This document shows, in pieces, positions 1 through 7,396 of a stretch of 18,286 nt of DNA (position 1 is the stretch's first letter; each line of letters starts with the position of its first letter). Source of the stretch: Sulfurovum sp. (GTDB lineage Bacteria > Campylobacterota > Campylobacteria > Campylobacterales > Sulfurovaceae); contig DQVJ01000156.1 in the NCBI GenBank assembly GCA_015661795.1, positions 1-18,286 of the forward strand, in the 5' to 3' direction. A model generated the notes under the pieces. The model made no database searches and had not been told where the DNA came from. It saw nothing but the letters and a program-made list of their open reading frames with translations. The position numbers and the translations under genes are program-made.

Positions 1-531
1 CTGCGTACAAAAGACAAGTTTTCAGGACAAGAGCTGGAAGATGAAGTGATAGAAGCTATTAACATATCAAAAGAATATAACGCACGTTTTTTTCTTAATG
101 ATTTTTGGGAATTAGGTATTAAACACAAAACGTATGGCATACATTTAGGACAAGAAGACATCCAGGAAGCAGATGTACAAGCTATCCTTGATGCTGGTAT
201 AAGACTGGGTATTAGCTCACATACTCCAAATGAGATAGACATTGCTTTAGCATTTGAGCCGTCTTATTTGGCTATAGGTCCTATCTATGAGCCTATATCT
301 AAAAAGCTTGTCTATAATACCGTAGGAATTGAAGATTTAAAGTCTTGGGCTCAAAAGGTAGACTACCCCATTGTAGCTATAGGGGGGATAACTATTAAAA
401 ATATTCAAAATGTAGCTCAGACAAAAGCCGCATCTGGGATAGCAATGATTTCAGATGTTTTGGAAAATGGTGAAATCTCTAAAGAAAAAACCCTTGCATT
501 AATGGAAGTATTTGAAAAACATGCATTGTAA
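1..531 (+). CDS. thiE: Thiamine phosphate synthase ThiE (5' truncated by window edge)
   Basis: The enzyme joins HMP pyrophosphate and thiazole phosphate to make thiamine monophosphate in the cytoplasm. The frame is open from base 1, so the real start lies outside the window; a GTG at 46 is internal because the codons before it already encode family sequence (LRTKDK, the end of the 'QLRDK' region). In the visible 176 residues the ThiE signatures follow in order: a NDFW stretch near residues 33-36, GIHLGQEDI at 46-54, GISSHT at 70-75, GPIYEP at 93-98, AIGGI at 126-130 and GIAMIS at 146-151. These resemble the enterobacterial ThiE type, about 210 residues long, so roughly 35 residues are missing. 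It sits upstream of the TPP riboswitch and is therefore not controlled by that copy. A TenI-like relative is less likely given the complete HLGQED and GPI motifs. Confidence 0.93.
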   Translation: MRTKDKFSGQELEDEVIEAINISKEYNARFFLNDFWELGIKHKTYGIHLGQEDIQEADVQAILDAGIRLGISSHTPNEIDIALAFEPSYLAIGPIYEPISKKLVYNTVGIEDLKSWAQKVDYPIVAIGGITIKNIQNVAQTKAASGIAMISDVLENGEISKEKTLALMEVFEKHAL

Positions 532-594
532 CATGACATGGTGACGCAACAATAAATTTAAACCTGATTAAGCATAATACAATCTACTTTCAAG

Positions 595-600
595 TATAAG
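595..600 (+). promoter_or_regulatory. Candidate -10 element for the thiamine uptake operon
   Basis: TATAAG lies about 10 bases before the riboswitch P1 stem, so a transcript starting near 607 would begin just at the aptamer. No convincing -35 box is seen, which is common for Campylobacterota housekeeping promoters. A second candidate, CATAAT at 573-578, would give a longer leader. Placement is an inference from spacing only. Confidence 0.3.
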
Positions 601-610
601 TATTTATCAA

Positions 611-680
611 TCTCTCGGGGTGCTTTTTAGCTGAGAAAACCCGTTGAACTTGAACTGGATAATACCAGCGTAGGGAAGAG
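611..680 (+). promoter_or_regulatory. TPP riboswitch aptamer (THI element)
   Basis: The conserved THI-box parts are all present in order: CTCTCGGGGTGC opening at 612, CTGAGA at 631-636, the ACCC arm at 639-642, TTGAAC around 650-655, and the CCAGCGTAGGGAAGAG end at 665-680. Pairings visible by eye are P1 (CTCT 612-615 with AGAG 677-680), P2 (GGGT 618-621 with ACCC 639-642) and P4 (CTGG 655-658 with CCAG 665-668). The element binds thiamine pyrophosphate and normally lowers expression of downstream thiamine genes when TPP is plentiful. Here it precedes a TonB-dependent receptor by 63 bases, which marks the receptor and its downstream genes as a thiamine uptake unit. Confidence 0.96.
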
Positions 681-738
681 GATTGTATAACATTTATCTT
701 ATACACTTCTTTCCTTTATCTAAACATTATTTAAGGGA
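673..738 (+). promoter_or_regulatory. Putative translational expression platform of the TPP riboswitch
   Basis: The receptor's Shine-Dalgarno AAGGGA (733-738, five bases before the ATG at 744) can pair with TTCCTT at 711-716 in a six-base helix with one G-U. The overlapping segment CTTTCC (709-714) can instead pair with GGGAAG (673-678), the 3' strand of the aptamer core and P1. The two helices exclude each other. Ligand-stabilised P1 would free 711-716 to mask the ribosome site, while the unbound RNA would keep the site open. No terminator hairpin with a U-tract is seen here. The pairings are visible; the switching mechanism is inferred. Confidence 0.5.
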
Positions 739-743
739 ATAAT

Positions 744-2834
744 ATGAAATCAAAATATTTAACATTGTCACTTATTGCTTCATATGCATTATTGAGTACA
801 GCTACATTTGCTGATGAGGTAACACTTGATCCTATCGTTGTAGGCGCGGATTTTAGAGAAAAGAAACTTTCAGAAACTACAAACAGTGTTGCAGTTATAG
901 GTGAAGAGATATTGTATGATAAATCATCACAAGCATTTGAAGAAGTTATAGGACGAGTACCAAATGTGAATTTTACATCTGGTGCATCTCGAGCACATTA
1001 CATTCAAATCCGTGGTATCGGGGAGAGAAGTCAGTTTTCTACACCAATTAACCCTTCAGTAGGGATCATCATTGATGGTATAGACTTTTCTCAGAGTGCT
1101 TTAGGGGTCACTATGTTTGATGTAAAGCAAATAGAAGTACTTAAAGGACCACAAGGTACTACATTTGGAAATAATGGTCTTGCTGGTGTGATCAATATTG
1201 AAAGTAATGCACCTACAAAAGAGTTAGAAGGTCATGTTGAAGCGACAGTGGGTAATTATAATACAAAAGCTTTTGGTTTGGCTGTAGGAGGTTCACTCAT
1301 AGAAGACACGCTTGAAGGTAGGATGTCTATATATAAAAATAGTTCTGACGGTTACATGAAAAACAGTTATTTAAACCGTAAAGATACACAAAATATTGAT
1401 GAACTGACTGCAAAATTTGCACTTCGTTGGTATGCCGCAGATAATCATACGGTAGACTTTAATTTTGTACATGTCAATGTAGACAATGGTTATGATGCAT
1501 TTACTTTTGACAATTCAAGAAACTCACAAGCTGATGAACCAGGAACGGATGCACAAAAAACAAATGCTTTTGCACTTAAATCAACATACCAAGTCAATCC
1601 AGGGATGCACTTAGTCTCTTCTCTTAGTCATAGTCAATCAGATCTAGAATACTCGTATGATGAAGATTGGTCAAATGTTAATCAGTTTGATCCCTCATTA
1701 TTCCCTTATAGCTCTTTTGATCAGTATCTTAGAGACAGAACACAAACTGATATTGATGTAAGGCTTATTTCAGATATGGATGGACGTATTTTTAATGGTT
1801 CTACTGATTGGACCATAGGGGCTTATTATGAAGATTACCAAGAAGATCTTACTCGAAACTATACATATCTTGCTAACCCTTTTACTAGTGACTATAAAAC
1901 AATAACAAAAGCAGTCTACGGTCAACTAGACAGTGCAATCAATGATAAATTGACTTTAATAACAGGGTTAAGGATTGAAGCATGGGATTTGGAGTATAGA
2001 GATTCAGAAGCTGTAGCTATCAATACTGATGAAGTATTACTTGGTGGTAAAATAGGGTTAAATTATCAAGCATCACCAAATTATCTGTATTATGGATATC
2101 TATCCAAAGGGTATAAACCAGGAGGGGTGAATGCAGATAATACACTAAGCCCTGCTGCGAAGACATACAAAACAGAAAATTTATGGAACTTAGAAGCAGG
2201 AATAAATTCCAGTCATTTTAACAATCAATTAAAAAGTCGTTTCAATATTTTTTATGGGAAAAGAAAAGATCAACAGGTTAAAAGTTCTGTAGTAACACCA
2301 CGACAAGATGGTAGTACAAGTTTTGTAGATTATCTAGCCAATGCTGCGGAAGGTACGTATTATGGTTTAGAGTCACAGCTTGATTGGTATCCTAATCAAG
2401 ATTTACATATTTTTACAAGTCTTGGTTTATTACGTGCAACATTTGATGAATATATTGACCCTAATCCAACAGCAATAGATGTAAATGGTAGAACTCCAGC
2501 ACAATCACCTGCGTATCAATATAATGTTGGTTTTGATTATATATTTGCAGAGGGTTGGATATTTAAAACAAATATTGAAGGAAAAGGATCTTACTATTTT
2601 TCTAACAGACACAATGAAAAAGCTGATGCTTATACATTGGTGAATTCTAGTTTAGAGTATACAAATGGAAGTTGGAGTGTAGTTGCATGGGTAAGAAACC
2701 TTGCTGATACAGAGTATCAAACACGTGGATTTGGAACTTTTGGTAACAATCCTGGAAATGGATATGCAACAGAACTCTATACACAACTAGGAACACCAAG
2801 AACAGTAGGTGTAACACTCTCTTACGATTTCTAG
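744..2834 (+). CDS. TonB-dependent outer-membrane receptor, probably for thiamine or a thiamine precursor
   Basis: A 696-residue TonB-dependent receptor. Residues 1-23 form a signal peptide (likely cut at TFA|DE), and a TonB-box-like segment (LDPIVV) follows at 28-33. The plug domain spans about 45-155, with IQIRGIGERSQ at 87-97 and EVLKGPQGTTFG at 131-142. The rest alternates aromatic beta-strands of a 22-strand barrel and ends in the terminal phenylalanine expected for outer-membrane insertion (VTLSYDF). Family knowledge says such proteins use TonB-ExbBD energy to bring scarce nutrients into the periplasm. The substrate is inferred from context: a TPP riboswitch directly upstream and a thiamine ABC importer downstream. 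The sequence alone does not separate thiamine, its phosphates or HMP as ligand. It shows no resemblance strong enough to call BtuB or a siderophore receptor. Start ATG 744 has a good ribosome site, AAGGGA. Confidence 0.9.
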   Translation: MKSKYLTLSLIASYALLSTATFADEVTLDPIVVGADFREKKLSETTNSVAVIGEEILYDKSSQAFEEVIGRVPNVNFTSGASRAHYIQIRGIGERSQFSTPINPSVGIIIDGIDFSQSALGVTMFDVKQIEVLKGPQGTTFGNNGLAGVINIESNAPTKELEGHVEATVGNYNTKAFGLAVGGSLIEDTLEGRMSIYKNSSDGYMKNSYLNRKDTQNIDELTAKFALRWYAADNHTVDFNFVHVNVDNGYDAFTFDNSRNSQADEPGTDAQKTNAFALKSTYQVNPGMHLVSSLSHSQSDLEYSYDEDWSNVNQFDPSLFPYSSFDQYLRDRTQTDIDVRLISDMDGRIFNGSTDWTIGAYYEDYQEDLTRNYTYLANPFTSDYKTITKAVYGQLDSAINDKLTLITGLRIEAWDLEYRDSEAVAINTDEVLLGGKIGLNYQASPNYLYYGYLSKGYKPGGVNADNTLSPAAKTYKTENLWNLEAGINSSHFNNQLKSRFNIFYGKRKDQQVKSSVVTPRQDGSTSFVDYLANAAEGTYYGLESQLDWYPNQDLHIFTSLGLLRATFDEYIDPNPTAIDVNGRTPAQSPAYQYNVGFDYIFAEGWIFKTNIEGKGSYYFSNRHNEKADAYTLVNSSLEYTNGSWSVVAWVRNLADTEYQTRGFGTFGNNPGNGYATELYTQLGTPRTVGVTLSYDF

Positions 2835-2844
2835 GAAGAAGAAA

Positions 2845-3099
2845 ATGGAAATTTCTGTAGATATCAGCATGTATCCGCTTCAAAAGGATTTTGAAGAACC
2901 TATCTCAGTTTTTATAAATCTTCTTGAGAAAGAAGAACATGTTGAGGTAGTGCGTAATGAACTTAGCACCCAAATATATGGTGACTATAAAGTCATTATG
3001 GCACTGCTTGAAAAAGAGATGTTCTCTGTGTTTACAGAGATTCCAGATTCTATATTTGTTCTCAAATTTGTTGGTAATAACAGAAGAGGCATCTATTAA
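2845..3099 (+). CDS. YkoF-like single-domain thiamine/HMP-binding protein
   Basis: An 84-residue protein resembling the Thiamine_BP / YkoF / MTH1187 family. The N-terminal beta-strand EISVDISMYPL (2-12), then the NELSTQIYGDY segment (38-48) and the C-terminal strand FVLKFVGN (71-78), match the ferredoxin-like alpha/beta fold seen in Bacillus YkoF, which binds thiamine and HMP. YkoF has two such domains; this protein has one and would be expected to oligomerise. No signal peptide or membrane segment is present, so it should be cytoplasmic. It starts 10 bases after the receptor stop, with GGAAGAAG as ribosome site, so it is in the same operon and under the same riboswitch. Its job (carrier, buffer or sensor of imported thiamine) is unknown. 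The family call is from remembered motif similarity and from context. Confidence 0.75.
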   Translation: MEISVDISMYPLQKDFEEPISVFINLLEKEEHVEVVRNELSTQIYGDYKVIMALLEKEMFSVFTEIPDSIFVLKFVGNNRRGIY

Positions 3100-3132
3100 T
3101 TTATGTGTTACTAAATGAACCCTACATTAAGG

Positions 3133-3138
3133 TATAAT
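3133..3138 (+). promoter_or_regulatory. Perfect TATAAT just before thiB (possible internal promoter)
   Basis: TATAAT lies five bases before the thiB ATG (3144). If used, transcription would begin at or next to the start codon and give a leaderless thiB message independent of the riboswitch. A TAAGG (3128-3132) that could serve as ribosome site overlaps the same region, so the match may be chance in AT-rich DNA. Confidence 0.25.
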
Positions 3139-3143
3139 CTCTT

Positions 3144-4133
3144 ATGTTAAAATTTTTTACACTATTCTTCTTTATCTCTTTAGTACTCTTTGCTAAGGAT
3201 AAACCCATACTTACCATCTATACCTATGACGCTTTTGGCACTTCATGGGGGGCAGGGCCTAAGATAAAGGAAGTTTTTGACAAAAAGTATGATGTCACAG
3301 TTAAATTTATAGGACTCTCTTCTTCAATCGTAGCGTTACGTAAGATACAACTAGAGGGGAAAAAGAGTAAAGCAGACATCCTTATGGGGATAGATACAAA
3401 TATCGCAGAAGTAGCAAAAAAAACAGGCTTATTTCTACCACATGGGTTAAACACTTCTAAATTAGAACTACCATTCCCTTATAAAGATGATATTTTCGCA
3501 GCATTTGATTATTCGTATGTAGCTTTTGTGTATAGCGAAAAGAGAGTCAAAATCCCTCCACACTCTTTTGAAGAGTTAGCCTCCATGCCCAAAGAATTTA
3601 AGATAGTCATCCAAGACCCCCGTTCTTCTACTGCAGGGTTGGCATTGCTCCTGTGGGTGAAGTCAGTGTATGGTGATAAAACGTATGAGTATTGGAAGCG
3701 TTTGGCTCCTCATATACTCACTATCACCAAAGGTTGGTCAGAAGCCTATGGGCTGTTTTTAAAAGGTGAGGCAGATATGGTACTAAGCTACACTACATCA
3801 CCTGCGTATCACATCATAGATGAAAACAGAACTGACATTAAAGCAGCACCCTTTAAAGAAGGACACTACGGGCAGATAGAAGTAGCAGGTATTTTAGAGA
3901 GTTCAAAACAAAAAGACTTAGCCAAAAAGTTTTTAGCCTTTATGCATACAAAAACTTTTGCAGATATCATCCCTACTAGTAATTGGTCATATTCAGTTGT
4001 CAAAGGCTCAAAACCTTTACCCCAAGCATTTGACACACTACATAAACCCAAAATGCTTTTGATGGATGGTAAAGCTGTGGAAGCTCAGAGAAAAGCTATT
4101 ATTAATGAGTGGCTAAGAGCCATACAGAAATAG
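3144..4133 (+). CDS. thiB: Thiamine ABC transporter substrate-binding protein ThiB
   Basis: The periplasmic receptor that captures thiamine and its phosphates and hands them to ThiP. Residues 1-17 are a short hydrophobic signal peptide (likely cleavage LFA|KD). The mature protein opens with LTIYTYDAFGTSWGAGPK (23-40), the classic ThiB start. Further family blocks are KADILMGIDTNI (76-87), DPRSSTAG (158-165), and KGWSEAYGLFLKGEADMVLS plus YTTSPAY (196-222), which is close to the Escherichia coli ThiB sequence. These blocks carry the W and Y residues (W198, Y202, Y216, Y222) that line the thiamine site in that family. At 329 residues it has the usual length (E. coli 327). It follows the YkoF-like gene by 44 bases and is immediately followed by thiP. 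An iron-binding FbpA-like protein is excluded by the WSEAYG/TTSPAY region. Confidence 0.96.
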   Translation: MLKFFTLFFFISLVLFAKDKPILTIYTYDAFGTSWGAGPKIKEVFDKKYDVTVKFIGLSSSIVALRKIQLEGKKSKADILMGIDTNIAEVAKKTGLFLPHGLNTSKLELPFPYKDDIFAAFDYSYVAFVYSEKRVKIPPHSFEELASMPKEFKIVIQDPRSSTAGLALLLWVKSVYGDKTYEYWKRLAPHILTITKGWSEAYGLFLKGEADMVLSYTTSPAYHIIDENRTDIKAAPFKEGHYGQIEVAGILESSKQKDLAKKFLAFMHTKTFADIIPTSNWSYSVVKGSKPLPQAFDTLHKPKMLLMDGKAVEAQRKAIINEWLRAIQK

Positions 4134-4135
4134 AA

Positions 4136-5758
4136 ATGTTACAAAGTTTACTTCGATTTAAAGGTGCAGTGTTTCCTGGGGTTTTGATATCTTTCTCATT
4201 ACTTTCATTTGCTTTTTTACTTTTTATGACATTGTATGTCGCACAAGATAGTAACCTTCTTGTTGAACTGGACCAACGAATAATCGAACTACTGAAATTT
4301 ACCCTATACCAAGCGTTTTTATCCACTATACTTTCTTTAATTGTGGGTGTATTACTAGCATGGGCATTGGCACATCAGTCTCAGTTTAAGGGTAGGGGAC
4401 TGTTAGTAGCATTGTTTTCTTCATCCCTTGTATTACCCTCACTTATCGTAGTTTTTGGACTCATAGGTATCTTTGGACGTAATGGTTACTTGAACCAGGT
4501 GAGTCTTTTTCTTTTTGACCACTCTTTTGGTTCTTACCTCTACGGGTTAGGGGGCATACTCTTAGCCCATGTGTATCTTAATGCTTCTTTTGCATCACGC
4601 GCCTTACTACATAGTTTCGAGTCTATACCAAAAGAGAAGTATAAACTGGCAAAGTCTTTGAATTTTTCTGTGTTTGAACGGTTTTTATATGTGGAGTATC
4701 CTGCTATCAAGTCTACGTTATTGAGTATAGGATCTACTATATTTTTACTCTGTTTTACTTCTTTTGCAGTGGTGCTTTTGCTTGGTGGAAATCCAAGTTA
4801 TAACACCTTAGAAGTTGCTATTTATGAAGCGGTGAAGCTTGACTTTGACATAGGACTTGCATTGAAACTTGCACTTGTACAGTTAAGTATCTCTGCAATA
4901 TTGGTGGTACTCTCTTCAGGCTTTAGAACAGGACTTGGTAATTTAAAGACAAGCCATACACTTATACCATGGAGAGAGACTTATGCATTGCAAATAGCGC
5001 AATGGAGTATTATCACACTTTTTACACTCTTTTTTATTTTACCTTTGGTGGTCATCTTTATGGATGGGGTAGGAGCAGACTTTTCTCGTATTTTGGTAGA
5101 TCCATTGTTTGTCAAATCGTTTATAATATCACTATCTTTGGCACTGGCTTCTAGTTTTTTGACGGTGTTTATTGCCTTGTTTCTAAGTAATGCAAGAAGA
5201 AATTTTACGCTCAATACACGTTTAAGTGCTACATTTTTTTCTAAACCTCTCGATGCCATTATCGCATTTTCTGGTAATCTTTATCTTGCTATACCTTCTT
5301 TGGTGATGGGGTTAGGATTTTTTCTGATGTACCAAAAGTATGATGGGTCACAGTTTATTTGGTCAACTGTAGCAGTGCTTACTGCAAATGTATTAATGTC
5401 CCTACCTTTTGCTCTCTCTGTGTTAACCCCTGCTATGCAAAAAACAGCCGAACGTTATGATAAACTTGCTTTTTCACTAGGACTTACTGGTCTGCAAAGA
5501 TGGGCATATGTAGAGTATCCATACATCAAGTCGTCACTGGCGTATGTCTTTGCTCTGGCTTTTTGTTTTTCTCTAGGAGATTTAGGTATTATAGCACTCT
5601 TTGGGTCTGATGAGTTTAGTACTTTACCTTGGTACTTGTATCAGCTTATGGGTTCATATCGTACAATAGATGCAGCAGGTGTAGCTTTGGTACTTCTGCT
5701 GATGGTACTTACAGTATTTATCACTATACCACGATTATTTAGGAGCAAATTTGCTTAA
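4136..5758 (+). CDS. thiP: Thiamine ABC transporter permease ThiP
   Basis: The inner-membrane permease of the thiamine importer. At 540 residues it is a fused double permease with about 12 membrane helices, as in E. coli ThiP (536). Each half carries an EAA-type cytoplasmic loop that contacts the ATPase: IPKEKYKLAKSLNFS with VEYPAIK at about 165-192, and ERYDKLAFSLGL with VEYPYIK at about 438-466. The first half also has the ThiP-like LPSLIVVFGLIGIFGRNGYL. I chose ATG 4136, two bases after the thiB stop; a GTG at 4109 would add nine polar residues overlapping thiB, and neither has a strong ribosome site, so translational coupling is likely. The frame overlaps the start of thiQ by eight bases. 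Confidence 0.94.
   Translation: MLQSLLRFKGAVFPGVLISFSLLSFAFLLFMTLYVAQDSNLLVELDQRIIELLKFTLYQAFLSTILSLIVGVLLAWALAHQSQFKGRGLLVALFSSSLVLPSLIVVFGLIGIFGRNGYLNQVSLFLFDHSFGSYLYGLGGILLAHVYLNASFASRALLHSFESIPKEKYKLAKSLNFSVFERFLYVEYPAIKSTLLSIGSTIFLLCFTSFAVVLLLGGNPSYNTLEVAIYEAVKLDFDIGLALKLALVQLSISAILVVLSSGFRTGLGNLKTSHTLIPWRETYALQIAQWSIITLFTLFFILPLVVIFMDGVGADFSRILVDPLFVKSFIISLSLALASSFLTVFIALFLSNARRNFTLNTRLSATFFSKPLDAIIAFSGNLYLAIPSLVMGLGFFLMYQKYDGSQFIWSTVAVLTANVLMSLPFALSVLTPAMQKTAERYDKLAFSLGLTGLQRWAYVEYPYIKSSLAYVFALAFCFSLGDLGIIALFGSDEFSTLPWYLYQLMGSYRTIDAAGVALVLLLMVLTVFITIPRLFRSKFA
5741..5745 (+). promoter_or_regulatory. Shine-Dalgarno that fixes the TTG start of thiQ
   Basis: AGGAG sits five bases before TTG 5751, inside the last codons of thiP. 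No ATG or GTG lies in frame near this point, and the ABC domain needs this N-terminus, so the ribosome site supports the rare TTG start. Confidence 0.7.
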
Positions 5759-6389
5759 GATTCAAAATCTCCAATATAAGTACAAAGATGCAAGCGATAT
5801 ATATACGTATAATCTACAGCTATCTTTAGGAGAAATAGCAGGAATAGTAGGACAAAGTGGTTCTGGGAAATCAACATTACTGGACATCATTGCAGGTTTT
5901 ATCGAGCCCTGTTCTGGTTCAGTTGTACTCGATGGTGAGGAACTCATAGGAAAGCCTATAGAAAAACGTCCCATTACTATACTTTTCCAAAACCATAATT
6001 TGTTTGAACATCTAAGCGTACAAAAGAATATTCTTTTAGGTATCAATAAAACCTTGAACAATAGTAGTGAAGATCTAGAAAAAGTAAAAAATATACTTAA
6101 AGTTGTAGGGCTAAAAGAGCATGAATATAAACTAGCTTCACAACTCTCAGGAGGACAGCAACAGCGTGTAGCTTTAGCCCGTGTACTTATGAGAAGAGAA
6201 CCTATACTTTTACTAGATGAACCTTTCTCGGGACTAGATGATGCCACACGTATAGAAATGCTAGAACTGGTACAAAAAATCACTCATGACTACAAACTTC
6301 ATACCATTTTGATCACCCATGATTTAGATGACTGTGAACGTATAGCCAATTATGTCTATAAAATGCAAAATCATACACTTGTACAATAA
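5751..6389 (+). CDS. thiQ: Thiamine ABC transporter ATP-binding protein ThiQ
   Basis: The cytoplasmic ATPase that powers ThiP. All ABC motifs are intact in 212 residues: Walker A GQSGSGKS (34-41), Q-loop Q80 in LFQNHNLFEHLSV, signature LSGGQ (132-136), Walker B ILLLDE (152-157), D-loop (SGLD) and H-loop H190. The short length, with no C-terminal regulatory domain, and the LFQNHNLF.HL segment fit ThiQ rather than the longer PotA/FbpC ATPases. It starts with TTG, supported by AGGAG upstream, and overlaps thiP by eight bases. Its stop codon shares one base with the ATG of the following kinase gene, so the transport and kinase genes are translationally coupled. Confidence 0.95.
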   Translation: MLKIQNLQYKYKDASDIYTYNLQLSLGEIAGIVGQSGSGKSTLLDIIAGFIEPCSGSVVLDGEELIGKPIEKRPITILFQNHNLFEHLSVQKNILLGINKTLNNSSEDLEKVKNILKVVGLKEHEYKLASQLSGGQQQRVALARVLMRREPILLLDEPFSGLDDATRIEMLELVQKITHDYKLHTILITHDLDDCERIANYVYKMQNHTLVQ

Positions 6390-7081
6390 TGATAGATACA
6401 CTCAAAAAGCATCCTTTTTTTAGCACTAAAAAGATACAGTCATGTATGCGTTTAGAACATCAAGGATATTGTAATGAGAACTATTTACTTGTGGCTGATG
6501 GGATGAAATATATTGTTCGGAAGTTATTACGAGAAGATATAAACAGAGCATTTGAATGGGAAGTACAAAATATGGCTTACATGTCTGGCATAACAGCAAA
6601 ACCTCTAGTATTTGATGAAGTGAATAGATTTATGATTTTTGAATTTATAGATGGTGTACATAAAAATATACTTGATAATCATGTGTTAAAGATGTTGGCA
6701 GGGTCATTAGAAAAATTACATCATATAAAGATAGATGCAAAACCTATAGAACTACATATCAACAATAGAACCGATAAAGTATTGAAATCTTTTGAAATGA
6801 TAGAAAAATATCCTAAAGAGTATGTCCTTTGTCATAATGATTTGAACCCTCAAAATATATTGTTTACTAAGAACATCAAACTTATTGATTTTGAATATGC
6901 AGGCATCAATGATAAGTATTTTGACTTAGCGTCTGTCTGCGTTGAATTTCAATTAAATGATGTAATGCAAAATATATTTATAGATGCTTATTTTCATGGG
7001 AAGGATGTTTTATTAGCTAAGTTGGAAGCCTATAAGGTAATTTATAGTGTGATATGCGAGGAGTGGTTTTACACCAATTAA
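6389..7081 (+). CDS. Choline/thiamine kinase-like phosphotransferase, probable thiamine kinase
   Basis: A 230-residue protein of the APH/choline-kinase fold. It has a nucleotide-binding lobe with GYCNENYLL (26-34) and IVRKLLRED (42-50, K45 the likely ATP lysine), the catalytic Brenner-type loop CHNDLNPQN (148-156) with D151 as base and N156 for metal, and the metal-binding IDFEYAG (166-172, D167), followed by DKYFDLA. These are the features of LicA/choline kinases and of ThiK, which phosphorylates thiamine to thiamine monophosphate. Being last in a thiamine import operon, with its ATG overlapping the thiQ stop, argues for thiamine as substrate: phosphorylation would trap the imported vitamin. 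It is shorter than E. coli ThiK (274), and sequence alone cannot exclude choline or another alcohol. The symbol thiK is withheld for that reason. Confidence 0.78.
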   Translation: MIDTLKKHPFFSTKKIQSCMRLEHQGYCNENYLLVADGMKYIVRKLLREDINRAFEWEVQNMAYMSGITAKPLVFDEVNRFMIFEFIDGVHKNILDNHVLKMLAGSLEKLHHIKIDAKPIELHINNRTDKVLKSFEMIEKYPKEYVLCHNDLNPQNILFTKNIKLIDFEYAGINDKYFDLASVCVEFQLNDVMQNIFIDAYFHGKDVLLAKLEAYKVIYSVICEEWFYTN

Positions 7082-7135
7082 AATTTTTTCTATCTAGCAT
7101 TGATGAAAGTCAAGAGTGAAAATATTCTAATATGT

Positions 7136-7141
7136 TATAAT
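7136..7141 (+). promoter_or_regulatory. Candidate -10 of the toxin-antitoxin operon
   Basis: TATAAT, 36 bases before the antitoxin ATG, within the 96-base AT-rich gap after the kinase gene. No clear -35 hexamer and no convincing operator palindrome were found. The antitoxin ribosome site AAGGA is at 7168-7172. Confidence 0.4.
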
Positions 7142-7177
7142 AATTGAAATGATAAAAAATCTTTATTAAGGATTATA

Positions 7178-7393
7178 ATGTCAGACATAGAAAAAATATT
7201 TTCAGATATTTTAGCCTTGAATACTGAAGATAAGTTAAGACTAGCAGATAAAATATTAGTATCCTTGTATCCCGTTAATCATGGTGTAGATATGGTTTGG
7301 GAAGAAGAAGCAGAAGAACGGATCAGTGCATTTAAAGCAGGGCATCTTCCTGTAGTAGGTGAAGAAGAGTTATTTGCTAAGTATAAGAGCTAG
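7178..7393 (+). CDS. Antitoxin of a type II TA module (Unstab_antitox/TIGR02574-like)
   Basis: A 71-residue acidic protein that fits the 'putative addiction module component' family. It has an N-terminal helix (IEKIFSDILAL), a leucine-rich DKLRLADKILVSL segment (18-30), and the family hallmark WEEEAEERISAFKAGHLP (41-58) before a short tail. Family members neutralise a co-encoded RelE/ParE-type toxin, wrapping it with the C-terminal part. The toxin gene follows with only three bases between the stop and its ATG. ATG 7178 has a good ribosome site, AAGGA, five bases upstream. The protein lacks an obvious DNA-binding domain, so how the pair represses its own promoter is not evident. Confidence 0.82.
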   Translation: MSDIEKIFSDILALNTEDKLRLADKILVSLYPVNHGVDMVWEEEAEERISAFKAGHLPVVGEEELFAKYKS

Positions 7394-7396
7394 TTG

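Noticed and set aside
508..556. ATTGT ... ACAAT pairing with an inner CATG/CATG at the end of thiE as a terminator.
   Set aside because: Short stem, roughly 19-base loop and no U-tract.
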